Positions 55,197 to 64,000 of a DNA stretch of 64,000 nt are shown here, piece after piece. The position numbers and the translations under genes were made by a program. The notes under the pieces are model-generated. The model saw only the letters and a program-made list of their open reading frames with translations. It made no database searches and had not been told where the DNA came from. Source of the DNA: Streptomyces rubradiris (GTDB taxonomy: Bacteria > Actinomycetota > Actinomycetes > Streptomycetales > Streptomycetaceae); NCBI RefSeq assembly GCF_016860525.1, contig NZ_BNEA01000015.1, forward strand, positions 1,364,001-1,428,000. Direction: 5' to 3'. Every line of letters begins with the position of its first letter. Within the stretch, counting starts at the first letter, position 1.

Positions 55197-57392
55197 TCAG
55201 CCGTCCGTGACCAGCAGGTCCGTCCAGGCCGCCGCCACCCGGTCCAGCGCGTAGGTGCGGCGTACCTGGGCGCGGGCCGTCTCGCCGGCGGCCCGCCAGG
55301 TCTCCCCGTCGGCGCCGAGCCCGGCGATCGCCTCGGCCATCGCCCGCGGCCCGGCGTGGATCCAGCGCCGGTCGTAGATCTCGTCGGCGCCGGGCCAGGG
55401 CAGCAGCGCGGGCACGGCGCCGGAGGCCATGCCCTCGGCCGGGGCGAGGTGGAAGGACTCGTCGTCGCTGGTGGACAGCACATGCCCGACGCGGCGCAGC
55501 CAGGTGGGCACATCGGCGCCGAAGTCGTCGAAGACGACGCCCCCTTCGAGCAGCGGGGAGGTCTGGACGCGGCGCAGGATCGCCTCGTAGTGCGCGCGTT
55601 CCTCCGGCTTGTTCCAGATCCACCAGTACTCCCACGGCGGCTTGGACTTGACCGACAGCTGCCAGCGCCGGTCCTCGGCGCGCAGCAGTTCGAGGACGTC
55701 CAGGCCGAGGTCGAGGCGTTTGCGGCTGGGCGCGATGCCGATCATGCCGAGCCGGAACCGGGCGCCGGGCGCCTTGGGCCGGTCGAGCTGGTCGGCGTCC
55801 ACCCAGTTGGGCACGGTGACGACCTTGTCCGCGGGCCAGCCGGTGTGCTGCAGGGTGCGGCGGGCGTAGTAGGGGCTGACGCAGACGACCCGGTCGACGG
55901 CGTCGATGTCGACCTGGTGCGGCCATTCGGCGTCGAGTTCGAAGCGGTGCAGGCGGATCACCAGCCGGCTGCCGCGCCGTTTGTGGCGGCTGTACCAGAC
56001 GGCCGCCGGGCCGCACCACTCGACCACCACCACATCGGCCCAGTCGGCGAGGTCGCGGCTCGCGGCCCGGTCGTGCCGGGCCAGCGCGGGCCAGGCGTCC
56101 ACCCGGACGTCGAGTCCGGGCAGGGCACGGAAGTGGTCCAGCAGCCGGGTGAGGAACTTCAGGTCGTGACCGGCGACACCGACCCGCAGCGGGCGGGAGC
56201 GGTGGGCGACGGCGGGGGGCGCGGGCGGGAAGACCCGGTCGAGGTGGGCGCGCCAGCGGTCGGCGGCGGCCGTCAGGGTGTACCGGCTCGCGGCGGCCCG
56301 GCAGCGGCCGGCCGCGAGCCGGCGGGCCTCGGGGTCGCGGGCGGCGCGGGCCACGGCCTCGGCGGCGTCCTCGGTCTCGGCCCGGCCGGGGACGTAGAGG
56401 GGGTAGTCGCTGCCCAGCAGCGCCTCGTGCGCGGGCGTGCGGTTGAGTACGACGGGCAGCCCGAGGGCGCCGAACTCCAGGATCTTCGTGGACAGTTCGA
56501 GGCTGGCGTCGAGCCGGGGGTCGCGCCAGCCGAGGCCGAGGTCGCAGCCGGCGGCGATGCGCATGGCCTCCTCGCGGGGCCGGCCGCCGTGGTGCCGGAC
56601 GCCGGGGGCGGAGCCGTGCAGGGCCCGGTACATGGCCTCGTGGAACTCCGGGTGGCCGGAGTCCTCGTGGATCTTGTCGCCGACGGTGTGGAGTTCGGCC
56701 CGGACGCCCCGCTCGGCCAGCAGGGCGGGCAGCCGGGTCATGGGCAGGGTGTTCCACAGCGGGGCGAACTTGCCGGTGTAGACGAGTCGCAGCGGATCGT
56801 GCGGCCGCTCGTGGTCCGGCACCGGGAAGCCGGGTTCCGGCACGGCGGGCGGGCAGAGCACGCTGCGGCCGCAGGCCTCGGGCACCCAGGTCTCCAGGAA
56901 GCAGCGCAGTTCCTCGGTCTGGCACAGCAGCAGCCGGGAGGCGGCGGCTACGCGGCCGAGTTCGGTGCGGGCCCGCTCGGTCATCGCGGCGGCGGACTGC
57001 GGGATGTCGGTGAGGTAGGCCCAGATCCGCCCGTCGAAGTGGCCGTCGGCGACGACCTGGCCGACGATGCGGCGTCCGCGCAGCACGATCAGGTCGCAGG
57101 GCTCGTCCCCGTCGAGCCGGGTGAGCAGGCGGGAGGCCTGCACCGGGGACAGCGGCCGGCCGGCCTGCCCGGGGACGAGGCGCTCCTCGGCGGGCCTGAT
57201 CACGCTCACCCCGGGCAGGGCGGCCAGCGGATCGGTCAGCCGGCCGGTGTGCACCGGCGACTTGAGCACCAGCCGGGTCTCGCACCCGGCCAGGGACAGC
57301 GCCTGCACGGTCGACTGGGCCCAGACGGCGGAGCCGTCGATGAGGTTGAGGTCCACGTCGCCGTAGACCAGGGCCCGGATCACTCGGCTCAT
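55197..57392 (-). CDS. Double GT4-type glycosyltransferase
   Basis: The product is 731 aa, about twice the usual GT4 length. Two GT-B-like modules are seen: residues 1 to about 375 (YGDVDLNLIDGSAVWAQ, then RLVYTGKFAPLWN and LELSTKILEFGALGLPVVLN) and about 380-731 (RVGVAGHDLKFLTRLLDHF, then LGMIGIAPSRKRLDLGLDVL and FHLAPAEGMASGAVPAL). Both carry the E-x-x-A/G loop expected for GT4 donors. It is last in a four-gene minus-strand cluster that contains a methyltransferase and WecB, and it overlaps the upstream gene by four bases. It probably builds a cell-surface polysaccharide. Confidence 0.83.
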   Translation of the reverse strand: MSRVIRALVYGDVDLNLIDGSAVWAQSTVQALSLAGCETRLVLKSPVHTGRLTDPLAALPGVSVIRPAEERLVPGQAGRPLSPVQASRLLTRLDGDEPCDLIVLRGRRIVGQVVADGHFDGRIWAYLTDIPQSAAAMTERARTELGRVAAASRLLLCQTEELRCFLETWVPEACGRSVLCPPAVPEPGFPVPDHERPHDPLRLVYTGKFAPLWNTLPMTRLPALLAERGVRAELHTVGDKIHEDSGHPEFHEAMYRALHGSAPGVRHHGGRPREEAMRIAAGCDLGLGWRDPRLDASLELSTKILEFGALGLPVVLNRTPAHEALLGSDYPLYVPGRAETEDAAEAVARAARDPEARRLAAGRCRAAASRYTLTAAADRWRAHLDRVFPPAPPAVAHRSRPLRVGVAGHDLKFLTRLLDHFRALPGLDVRVDAWPALARHDRAASRDLADWADVVVVEWCGPAAVWYSRHKRRGSRLVIRLHRFELDAEWPHQVDIDAVDRVVCVSPYYARRTLQHTGWPADKVVTVPNWVDADQLDRPKAPGARFRLGMIGIAPSRKRLDLGLDVLELLRAEDRRWQLSVKSKPPWEYWWIWNKPEERAHYEAILRRVQTSPLLEGGVVFDDFGADVPTWLRRVGHVLSTSDDESFHLAPAEGMASGAVPALLPWPGADEIYDRRWIHAGPRAMAEAIAGLGADGETWRAAGETARAQVRRTYALDRVAAAWTDLLVTDG

Positions 57393-59206
57393 GACGGTTC
57401 CTTCCCGCGCACGGCGAACAGTCGGTGGCCGCGGCCGCACCAGCTCGCGGGCGGGGCGCCCGCGAGGTGCAGGGAGCGGCGGACCAGCAGCGGCCGGCGC
57501 AGTTCGGGGACGAAGGTGTAGTCGGCGCCGCCCGCCGCGTGGCCCAGCGCGTCGGCGCCCGAGTACTCCTGGGCGCACATCAGGTCCAGCAGCAGGGTGT
57601 CCGGGCGGTCCTCGGTGAGGTCGGTCCAGTCGGCGACCCAGGCCGCGGTGGGCGGCCCGGTGCGCACCGGCACGCCCGCGGCGTCGAGTTCCTCCAGGCC
57701 GGCCGGGTCGGGCACGACCACCTCGGCGGGGCGGTGCTGCTGGCCCAGCACCTGGGCGACGAGCCGGGCCACCTCGTGCCGGCCGCGGGGGGCGGCGAGC
57801 ACGGCTATCCGGCGTCCGGTCAGCGGGTCGGGCGCGCCGACCAGCCGGGCCAGTTCGGCCAGCCGGACCCGGGTGCTGTCCCACTGGAACGCCTCCCGCA
57901 GCCGCTCCCGGGCGTCCGCGCCCGCGTCCAGCCGGGACAGCCGTACCCCGGTGTCGGCGTCCAGCACGGCGTCCCAGGACAGCTGGGCGAGGCCGGGCGC
58001 GGCGGACGCCGGGGCGTCCCGCCACAGCACGGCCGGCCGGCCCAGGGCGCGTGCCTCGGTGAGGAGCTGGGCGAGCCGCCGGTCGAGGTCGGGGGCCGCG
58101 CCGGTGCCGGTGAGCGCCCAGGGGCCGTGTCCGGTGCACGCGCTGAGCTGGACCACGACCGCGTCGGGGTCGGTGCGCCGGACGAGCGCGGGGCCGTCGT
58201 GCGGGAGCGCCCGGTTCACCACGGCGTCCGCCGCGAAGTCCTCGGCGGTCTCGTCGGTGAGCACGCCGGTGATCACCAGCCGGTCGCGGGGGGTGGCGGC
58301 GAACGCCCGGTGTACGAGGTGGAGGCGGTCGTCGGCGGCTGCCGGCGCGGTGCGGGCGGCGGCGGGCCGGGCGGCGGGCGCGGTCCTGCGCGCGGAGCGG
58401 GTCCGCCACAGCCCGTACAGCTCGCGGGGCAGTCCGGGCATCTCGCGCCGGGGCGAGCGGGCCGCCGACACCAGGGCCCGGCCGACCTTGAGGGAGGTGG
58501 ATCCCTCCAGCATGGTCACCCGGGCCTGGAGCACCTGGACCCGGTCGCGGGCCTGGCGCAGGGCGGAGGCCAGTTGCTCCTTCTCCCGTACGGTGGCGGC
58601 CAGCCGGTCGGCGAGGCCGTCCTCGCGGACGGCGTCCCGGGCGCGTTCGGCCTCTTCGGCCCGGCGTTCCAGGTCCTGGTGGCGGGCGCGCAGGGTGCGG
58701 GCGGCGAGGTCGGCGAGGACGTACTCGTCGGCCGTGCGCAGGGTGGTGGCGAAGCCGTCGGTGGGTACCGGGCGGCCGAACCAGTCGTGCGGGGGCAGGA
58801 GTTCGTCGGTGGCGAGGCGGGTGAACACCGCGCCGGCGTGCAGGTGGACGTAGTCGAGCGGGGCGGCGCGCAGCACCTGGCAGCGCTGGGTCACCAGGTC
58901 GTCCAGCAGCCGGTGGTAGGGGGGTTCGGGTCCGGGGTGGCCGAACAGCAGCAGGCCGCGGGCGCCGGGCCGCAGGCGGCGCAGGACGGCGAGCAGGGCG
59001 TCCTCGGTGCCGTGCACGGCGGGGTCGGGCCCGTACGACAGGAGTACCAGGTCGCCTTCGCGAAGGGCGCGTCGTCCGTCGTCGCGGCGCAGGGTGACGC
59101 CGTCGGGGAGGTGGAGGAAGGAGGCGAGGCGCAGGGCCCGGCCGGTGGCGTCGACGACCGTGGTGACGCCGTCCAGGTGCGGGTGGAGCAGATCGGTCAG
59201 GCGCAT
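57389..59206 (-). CDS. Coiled-coil protein of the polysaccharide cluster
   Basis: The product is 605 aa. Residues from about 1 to 160 form an alpha/beta region (LREGDLVLLSYGPDPAVHGTEDAL). A coiled coil lies at about 170-235 (RARHQDLERRAEEAERARDAV), and a C-terminal part (300-605) has GT-like alternation (RRIAVLAAPRGRHEVARLVAQVLGQQ). It is not identified; a degenerate glycosyltransferase fused to a methyltransferase-like or sensor domain is possible. It overlaps the GT4 gene and touches the methyltransferase gene (shared base 59206), which places it in the same pathway. Confidence 0.7.
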   Translation of the reverse strand: MRLTDLLHPHLDGVTTVVDATGRALRLASFLHLPDGVTLRRDDGRRALREGDLVLLSYGPDPAVHGTEDALLAVLRRLRPGARGLLLFGHPGPEPPYHRLLDDLVTQRCQVLRAAPLDYVHLHAGAVFTRLATDELLPPHDWFGRPVPTDGFATTLRTADEYVLADLAARTLRARHQDLERRAEEAERARDAVREDGLADRLAATVREKEQLASALRQARDRVQVLQARVTMLEGSTSLKVGRALVSAARSPRREMPGLPRELYGLWRTRSARRTAPAARPAAARTAPAAADDRLHLVHRAFAATPRDRLVITGVLTDETAEDFAADAVVNRALPHDGPALVRRTDPDAVVVQLSACTGHGPWALTGTGAAPDLDRRLAQLLTEARALGRPAVLWRDAPASAAPGLAQLSWDAVLDADTGVRLSRLDAGADARERLREAFQWDSTRVRLAELARLVGAPDPLTGRRIAVLAAPRGRHEVARLVAQVLGQQHRPAEVVVPDPAGLEELDAAGVPVRTGPPTAAWVADWTDLTEDRPDTLLLDLMCAQEYSGADALGHAAGGADYTFVPELRRPLLVRRSLHLAGAPPASWCGRGHRLFAVRGKEPS

Positions 59207-59850
59207 CAGCGGATCCTCGTGAAGACGTGGAAGCCGGTCTCGGCCTCGCGGAAGCCGTAGGGCCGGAACTCGGTGTGGCGCAGGCCGAGGGGTTCGAGGG
59301 CGGCCCGGTAGGCGTCCGCCGGCCGGTGCCGGATCCGGCCGTCGCGGGCCCGGGGTACGGGGGTGTCCGCGTCGGTGACGATCAGCCGGCCGGTGAGGCG
59401 CACCAGGGAGGCGAGGTTGCGCAGGGCCGCCGCCCACTCGGTGTCGCCCGGCAGGTGGAACAGCACGTCGACGCAGAGCACGATGTCGTAGGGCCACGGG
59501 CTGCGCCACTCGTCGAGCCGGGCCCGGGTGTAGCGGGGGCCGTCGCCGGCGGCGCGGGCCCGGTCGATGGCCTCCTGGCTGGCGTCGACGGCGTCCACGC
59601 GGTGGCCGCAGCGGTGCAGGGCGCGGGCGAAGTAGCCGGTGCCGCAGCCCGCGTCGAGCACGAACAGCGGGGCGGCCGGGGAGTGCAGGTCGCCGATGAG
59701 GGCGAGCAGGGTGCCGAGCCGGAGGGCGTAGAACAGTTCGTTGCCGGCCCGGTCGAGTTCCGGGTGGCCGCCGGCGGTCAGTTCGTCCTGCTCGCGGTGG
59801 CGGGCGTCCCAGTGGCCGGGGGTGTCGTGGTCGAGGGCGGCGTCAGTCAT
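59206..59850 (-). CDS. SAM-dependent methyltransferase (polysaccharide cluster)
   Basis: The product is 214 aa with motif I FVLDAGCGTGYFARAL near residues 68-83, DAVDASQEAID next and PYDIVLCVDVLFHLPG as the post-motif strands. It likely methylates a sugar or terminal residue of the surface glycan. It overlaps WecB by eight bases and the coiled-coil gene by one base. Confidence 0.87.
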   Translation of the reverse strand: MTDAALDHDTPGHWDARHREQDELTAGGHPELDRAGNELFYALRLGTLLALIGDLHSPAAPLFVLDAGCGTGYFARALHRCGHRVDAVDASQEAIDRARAAGDGPRYTRARLDEWRSPWPYDIVLCVDVLFHLPGDTEWAAALRNLASLVRLTGRLIVTDADTPVPRARDGRIRHRPADAYRAALEPLGLRHTEFRPYGFREAETGFHVFTRIR

Positions 59851-60943
59851 GGTGCTCCAGCCACTGGGTGATCAGGCGGGCTATCCGGGGGCCGGCCTTG
59901 CCGTCCCACAGCGGTGGTCCCTCGGCGGGGGCGGCCGGGGCGCCGTCGAGTGCCTTGCACAGGGCGGGGACCAGTTCGTCGGGGTTGATCAGGCGGTTGG
60001 TGCCGTGGGTGACGGTGACGGGGCGTTCGGTGGTGGTGCGCAGCGTCAGACAGGGCACGCCGAGCACGGTGGTCTCCTCCTGCACCCCGCCGGAGTCGGT
60101 GATCACGGCGGCGGCGCCGCGCACCAGGCTCATGAACTCGACGTAGCCGAGGGGTTCGAGGAGGTGCACGCCGGGCGCGCCGTCCAGGCCGGCCGCGCGC
60201 AGCGCGTCCCGGCCGCGCGGGTGCAGCGGGACGGCGAGGTCCAGGTGGCGGGCCGCCTCGGTGAGCGCGCCGGCGGCGGCGCGGGCGGCGGCGGGGTCGT
60301 CGACGTTGGCGGGGCGGTGCAGGGTGACGACGCCGTAGCGTTCGGGCAGTGCGTGCGCGGCGCGGGCGGCGGCCGGGTCGAACAGGTCCAGGTGGGTGAG
60401 CAGGGTGTCGATCATCGGGTTGCCGACGAAGTGCACCCGGGCCGGGTCGGCGCCCTCGCGGGCGAGGTGGCCGACGGCCTCCGGGCTGGTGGCGAACAGC
60501 AGCCCGGCGAGCTGGTCGACCAGGCGCCGGTTGACCTCCTCCGGCATCGCCATGTCGAAGCTGCGCAGCCCGGCCTCGACATGGGCGACGGGCAGGCCCA
60601 GTTTGGCGGCGGCCAGGGCGGCGGCCAGTGTGGAGTTGACGTCGCCGTAGACCACGACGAGGGCGGGGGCGCGGGCGGTCAGCTCGGCCTCCAGGGCCAC
60701 CAGCAGGTCGGCGGTCTGCCCGGCGTGGCTGCCGGAGCCGACACCGAGGTCGGTGTCCGGCCGGGGCAGCCCCAGTTGGCGGAAGAACACCTCCGACATC
60801 CGGGCGTCGTAGTGCTGTCCGGTGTGCACCAGGGTCTGGTCGCAGCCGGCCGTCCGGAGCGCGGCGACGACCGGGGCCGCCTTGACGAAGTTGGGCCGGG
60901 TGCCGACCACATGGAGTACTGGGCCGTTCATGACGCCGTTCAT
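59843..60943 (-). CDS. wecB: UDP-N-acetylglucosamine 2-epimerase (non-hydrolysing)
   Basis: The product is 366 aa. It interconverts UDP-GlcNAc and UDP-ManNAc. Family motifs are GTRPNFVKAAPVVAAL, HTGQHYDARMSEVFF, VYGDVNSTLAAALAA, HVEAGLRSFD and ITDSGGVQEETTVLGVPCLTLR. The ATG at 60943 is preferred (GGAAGG upstream). It supplies UDP-ManNAc to the nearby dehydrogenase. Confidence 0.93.
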   Translation of the reverse strand: MNGVMNGPVLHVVGTRPNFVKAAPVVAALRTAGCDQTLVHTGQHYDARMSEVFFRQLGLPRPDTDLGVGSGSHAGQTADLLVALEAELTARAPALVVVYGDVNSTLAAALAAAKLGLPVAHVEAGLRSFDMAMPEEVNRRLVDQLAGLLFATSPEAVGHLAREGADPARVHFVGNPMIDTLLTHLDLFDPAAARAAHALPERYGVVTLHRPANVDDPAAARAAAGALTEAARHLDLAVPLHPRGRDALRAAGLDGAPGVHLLEPLGYVEFMSLVRGAAAVITDSGGVQEETTVLGVPCLTLRTTTERPVTVTHGTNRLINPDELVPALCKALDGAPAAPAEGPPLWDGKAGPRIARLITQWLEHHD

Positions 60944-61073
60944 GTCCTCGCCTTCCGCGGGCGGTCGAACAAGGGGCAGCACACGGGGAGACGAGGGGAG
61001 CTTCGTGCCCGGCCGGCGTGGGCGCGTGGTCGCGTCCGAGGCGCCGTGCGCCGCGTCGGCCTACCGTGGCGGC

Positions 61074-62528
61074 ATGTCCCGTCGTGTCCCCCGCGCTGTC
61101 AGTCTGGCCGCATCCGTGGCCTGGGGCGAGTTGCGCCAGGACCCGGCGCGGGCCGCGCTGCTGGGGCTGCGGCTGCTGCCGGCGGGGCTGCGGCGCCGGG
61201 TGCGGCCGGTGGAGCGGTGGCTGGGCGGGCGGGCCCGGCCGGCCGGACCGGGCGCGCTGCCGTCGGCCGTTCGGGTGAGCGCGCCCGCCGGGCGGCCGGT
61301 GCGGCCGGTGCCGGGGCGGGTGCTGCACCTGGTGACCAACTCGCTGCCGTACGCCCACGCCGGCTACACCGTGCGCACCCAGAAGCTCGCCGAGGCACAG
61401 CGGGCCGCCGGGCTCGATCCGCATGTGGTGACCCGGATCGGGTTCCCGGTGGCGCGCGGGGTGCTGGACGCCGGTGCGCTCCAGCTGGTGGGCGGGGTGC
61501 CGCAGCACCGGCTGCTGCCCTGGTGGCTGCCGTACGGGCAGGGCCCGGCGCTGGCCCGCAACGCCGAGCTGGCGGGGCGGCTGGTGGAGCGGCTGCGGCC
61601 GGCCGTGCTGCACGCGGCCACCGACCACGGCAACGGGCGGGTGGCCCTGGCCCTGCGCGAGGTCTACGGCCTGCCGGTGGTCTACGAGGTGCGGGGCTTC
61701 CTGGAGGAGACCTGGCTGAGCCAGGACCCGGCGCGCACCGTCGCGGACCCGGTGTACCGGGGGCGGCGGGAGCTGGAGACGGACTGCATGCGCCGGGCCG
61801 ATCTGGTGCTGACGCTGGGTACCGCGATGAAGGCCGAGATCGTGGCGCGCGGGGTGCCCGAGGAGCGGGTGCTGATCGTGCCGAACGCGGTGGACGCGGC
61901 GTTCCTGGGGCCGCCGCCGGACGGGGCCGGGGTGCGGGCCCGCCTCGGGATCGCCCCGGACGCGTTCGTGGTGGGCACGGTCGGCAGCCTCACCCCGCAC
62001 GAGGGCATCGGCACATTGCTCCATGCGGGTGTACTGCTGCGGCGGCGCGGGGTGCCGCTGCGGCTGCTGATCGTCGGGGACGGCCCGGAGCGGGCGAGCC
62101 TGGAGCGGCTGGCCGCCCGGCTGGGCCTGGCCGGCGACGGCACCGCCGTGTTCACCGGCCGCGTGCCGCACGGCCAAGTCCGGGATTTCTACGGGGCGTT
62201 GGACGTGTTCACGGTGCCGCGCACCAACGCCCGGGTGTGCCGTCTGGTGACCCCGCTCAAGCCGGTCGAGGCGATGGCGGGCGGGCTTCCCGTGCTCGCC
62301 AGCGATCTCCCCGCGCTGCGGGAACTGGTCGAACACGAGGTGAACGGACGACTGATTCCGGCTGAATCACCACACGCTTGGGCGGATGAACTCGAAAGGG
62401 TGCTTTACAGTCATAAGCGACGGCTCGAATGGGGAGCCGCCGCCCGCGCGAGGGTCGCGCGGGAACGCACCTGGGACCGGGTCGCCGCGACGACCCGCGA
62501 GGCGTATCGCTCGCTGGGCTGCCTCTGA
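61074..62528 (+). CDS. GT4-family glycosyltransferase
   Basis: The product is 484 aa. An Arg/Pro-rich N-terminal extension precedes a GT-B fold starting RVLHLVTNSLPYAHAGYTVRT near residue 81. The C-terminal half has VGTVGSLTPHEGIGTLLHA and PLKPVEAMAGGLPVLASDLPALRE, with the donor-binding Glu and Gly-rich loop. It adds a sugar to an acceptor of the surface polysaccharide. The ATG at 61074 has a weak ribosome site (GGCGG). It is divergent from wecB. Confidence 0.85.
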   Translation: MSRRVPRAVSLAASVAWGELRQDPARAALLGLRLLPAGLRRRVRPVERWLGGRARPAGPGALPSAVRVSAPAGRPVRPVPGRVLHLVTNSLPYAHAGYTVRTQKLAEAQRAAGLDPHVVTRIGFPVARGVLDAGALQLVGGVPQHRLLPWWLPYGQGPALARNAELAGRLVERLRPAVLHAATDHGNGRVALALREVYGLPVVYEVRGFLEETWLSQDPARTVADPVYRGRRELETDCMRRADLVLTLGTAMKAEIVARGVPEERVLIVPNAVDAAFLGPPPDGAGVRARLGIAPDAFVVGTVGSLTPHEGIGTLLHAGVLLRRRGVPLRLLIVGDGPERASLERLAARLGLAGDGTAVFTGRVPHGQVRDFYGALDVFTVPRTNARVCRLVTPLKPVEAMAGGLPVLASDLPALRELVEHEVNGRLIPAESPHAWADELERVLYSHKRRLEWGAAARARVARERTWDRVAATTREAYRSLGCL

Positions 62529-62578
62529 CGCCCCGCGAGCCCCCCACCAGTGCAGCCGCGAAGGCCGGGTGAATCCCT

Positions 62579-63892
62579 ATGCAGGTCGAACGGACCCCCT
62601 CGCTCGGGGACATGGAAGCGCCGCCGCCGTACGGAAAGGTGGAACTCGCCGTCATCGGGCTCGGTTACGTCGGACTGCCGCTGGCCCGCGAGGCGGCCTC
62701 GGCCGGTCTGCGCGTGGTGGGCCTGGACCGTGACCCGCGGGTCGTCGCGGGACTCAACTCCGGCCGCTCGCACGTCGGTGACGTCTCCGACGACGAGGTG
62801 CGCCGGATGCGGGCGGCCGGTTTCACCGCCACCCGCGACGACGCCTGTCTGGCGGGCGCGCAGACCGTGGTGATCTGCGTGCCGACCCCGCTCGGCGAGG
62901 ACGGCGGGCCCGACCTGGGCGCGGTCGTCTCGGCCACCCGCGCGGTGGCCGGCCGGCTGCGCCCCGGGCAGCTGGTGGTGCTGGAGTCGACCACGTACCC
63001 GGGCACCACCGAGGAGGTGGTACGGCCGCTGCTGGAGGAGTCCGGGCTGCGGGCCGGCGAGGACTTCGCGCTCGCCTTCTCCCCCGAGCGGATCGACCCC
63101 GGCAACACCCAGCACGGGCTGCGCGACACCCCGAAGGTGGTCGGCGGCTGCACCACGGCGTGCGCGGTGCGCGCGGTCGCCTTCTACGCCAAGTTCGTGA
63201 ACATGGTGGTCCAGGCGAAGGGCACCCGCGAGGCCGAGATGGCCAAGCTGCTGGAGAACACCTACCGGCACGTGAACATCGCGCTGGTCAACGAACTGGC
63301 GATCATCAGCCGCGAGTTGCAGGTGGACGTGTGGGACGCGATCCGCTGCGCGGGCACCAAGCCCTTCGGCTTCCAGGCCTTCAGGCCGAGCCCCGGGGTG
63401 GGCGGGCACTGCATCCCGATCGACCCCAACTACCTGTCGTACAAGGTGCGTTCGTCGCTCGGGTACGACTTCCGGTTCGTCGGGCTGGCCCAGGAGATCA
63501 ACCGGCGGATGCCGGAGTACGTGGTGCGCCGCGCCCAGGACCTGCTCAACTCCGCCGGCCGCCCGCTGCACGGCTCCCGGGTGCTGCTGCTCGGCGTCAC
63601 CTACAAGCCGGACGTCGCCGACCTGCGCGAGACCCCGGCGGAGCCGGTGGCCCGGCTGCTGCGGGAACGTCAGGCCGCCGTCGCCTTCCACGACCCGCAC
63701 GTGCCGCTGTGGACGGTGGACGGGGTGGAGGTGCCCCGCGCCGGCGACCTGACGGCCGCGCTGCGCGAGTACGACCTGACGATCCTGCTCCAGGACCACT
63801 CCGCCTACGACCTGCCCGCCCTCGCGGACACCGCGCGGCTGCTGTTCGACACCCGCGGGCGGATCAGCAAGCCCGGCGTCGAGGTGCTGTAG
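62579..63892 (+). CDS. wecC: UDP-N-acetyl-D-mannosamine-type nucleotide sugar dehydrogenase
   Basis: The product is 437 aa. It oxidises UDP-ManNAc to UDP-ManNAcA using NAD+ in two steps. The N-terminal Rossmann motif VIGLGYVGLPLAREA, ESTTYPGTTEEVV and SPERIDPGN, the catalytic Cys block in GVGGHCIPIDPNYL and the C-terminal VLLLGVTYKPDVADLRETP are all present. With wecB it makes an acidic amino sugar for the polysaccharide. UDP-Glc or UDP-GalNAc dehydrogenase activity cannot be excluded. Confidence 0.9.
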   Translation: MQVERTPSLGDMEAPPPYGKVELAVIGLGYVGLPLAREAASAGLRVVGLDRDPRVVAGLNSGRSHVGDVSDDEVRRMRAAGFTATRDDACLAGAQTVVICVPTPLGEDGGPDLGAVVSATRAVAGRLRPGQLVVLESTTYPGTTEEVVRPLLEESGLRAGEDFALAFSPERIDPGNTQHGLRDTPKVVGGCTTACAVRAVAFYAKFVNMVVQAKGTREAEMAKLLENTYRHVNIALVNELAIISRELQVDVWDAIRCAGTKPFGFQAFRPSPGVGGHCIPIDPNYLSYKVRSSLGYDFRFVGLAQEINRRMPEYVVRRAQDLLNSAGRPLHGSRVLLLGVTYKPDVADLRETPAEPVARLLRERQAAVAFHDPHVPLWTVDGVEVPRAGDLTAALREYDLTILLQDHSAYDLPALADTARLLFDTRGRISKPGVEVL

Positions 63893-63939
63893 GCCCGTCG
63901 CGGCCTCCGCGCGTTCTCGGGGAGTTGGAAGGCACTGCC

Positions 63940-64000
63940 ATGCGGATACTCGTCGTCACCGTCGTCCACCACCCCGAGGACGCGCGCATACTGCACCGGC
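63940..64000 (+). CDS. Glycosyltransferase, 5' end only
   Basis: A start ATG at 63940 with GGAAGG upstream opens a frame reading M-R-I-L-V-V-T-V-V-H-H-P-E-D-A-R-I-L-H-R, the usual beginning of a GT4 glycosyltransferase, before the window ends. It continues the polysaccharide cluster. Confidence 0.7.
   Translation, partial: MRILVVTVVHHPEDARILHR

Overview
The window is high-GC actinobacterial DNA and is almost certainly Streptomyces. The evidence is strong G/C third-position bias, many GTG starts, dense four-base start/stop overlaps, DUF2510 proteins, a MalR-type LacI repressor and a single leucine TTA codon in the whole coding set. There are no rRNA, tRNA, CRISPR or transposase genes. Gene content (pca genes, Sfp-type PPTase, pentose-phosphate operon) resembles a conserved Streptomyces chromosomal neighbourhood.

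Layout. (1) 0.1-7.5 kb: complete protocatechuate branch of the beta-ketoadipate pathway, pcaIJFHGBL, with the repressor pcaV divergent; a repeat-rich open frame bridges pcaJ and pcaF. (2) 7.6-11 kb: a methyltransferase and a frameshifted LAL-type ATPase regulator that stops where its DNA-binding domain should begin. (3) 11.3-20.1 kb: DUF2510 proteins, a TetR regulator with an operator array, PAP2 and DMT membrane proteins, a Tat-exported phospholipase C and an MFS carrier. (4) 20.2-28.5 kb: an alpha-glucan locus with a secreted GH87-like glucanase, cytoplasmic GH13 alpha-glucosidase, MalEFG-type ABC importer (no ATPase gene) and MalR-like repressor. (5) 28.7-39.5 kb: an MmyB-like/XRE divergent pair (the XRE gene carries the TTA codon), PPTase, metallophosphoesterase, drug-type MFS, ATP-grasp enzyme, GH4 glycosidase, TerC and small proteins. 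(6) 39.9-44.4 kb: the most interesting region, a compact minus-strand operon that looks like an undescribed RiPP system. It has a 51-residue precursor-like peptide with three K-x-G-C-I-S repeats, a 16-bp perfect hairpin, a PaaK/F390-synthetase-like adenylating enzyme, a GRDP-like protein and an MFS exporter, with an AraC regulator upstream. (7) 44.6-53.5 kb: pentose-phosphate/glycolysis operon tkt-tal-zwf-opcA-pgi-gnd plus a histidine phosphatase. (8) 53.7-64 kb: a repeat-rich membrane protein and a surface-polysaccharide cluster (GT4 glycosyltransferases, methyltransferase, UDP-GlcNAc 2-epimerase, UDP-ManNAc-type dehydrogenase) that runs off the right edge.

A window-wide oddity is several short, G/C-rich tandem repeats (18-43 bp units) at gene ends or between genes.

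All calls come from reading the sequence and recalled family knowledge; no database search was run.
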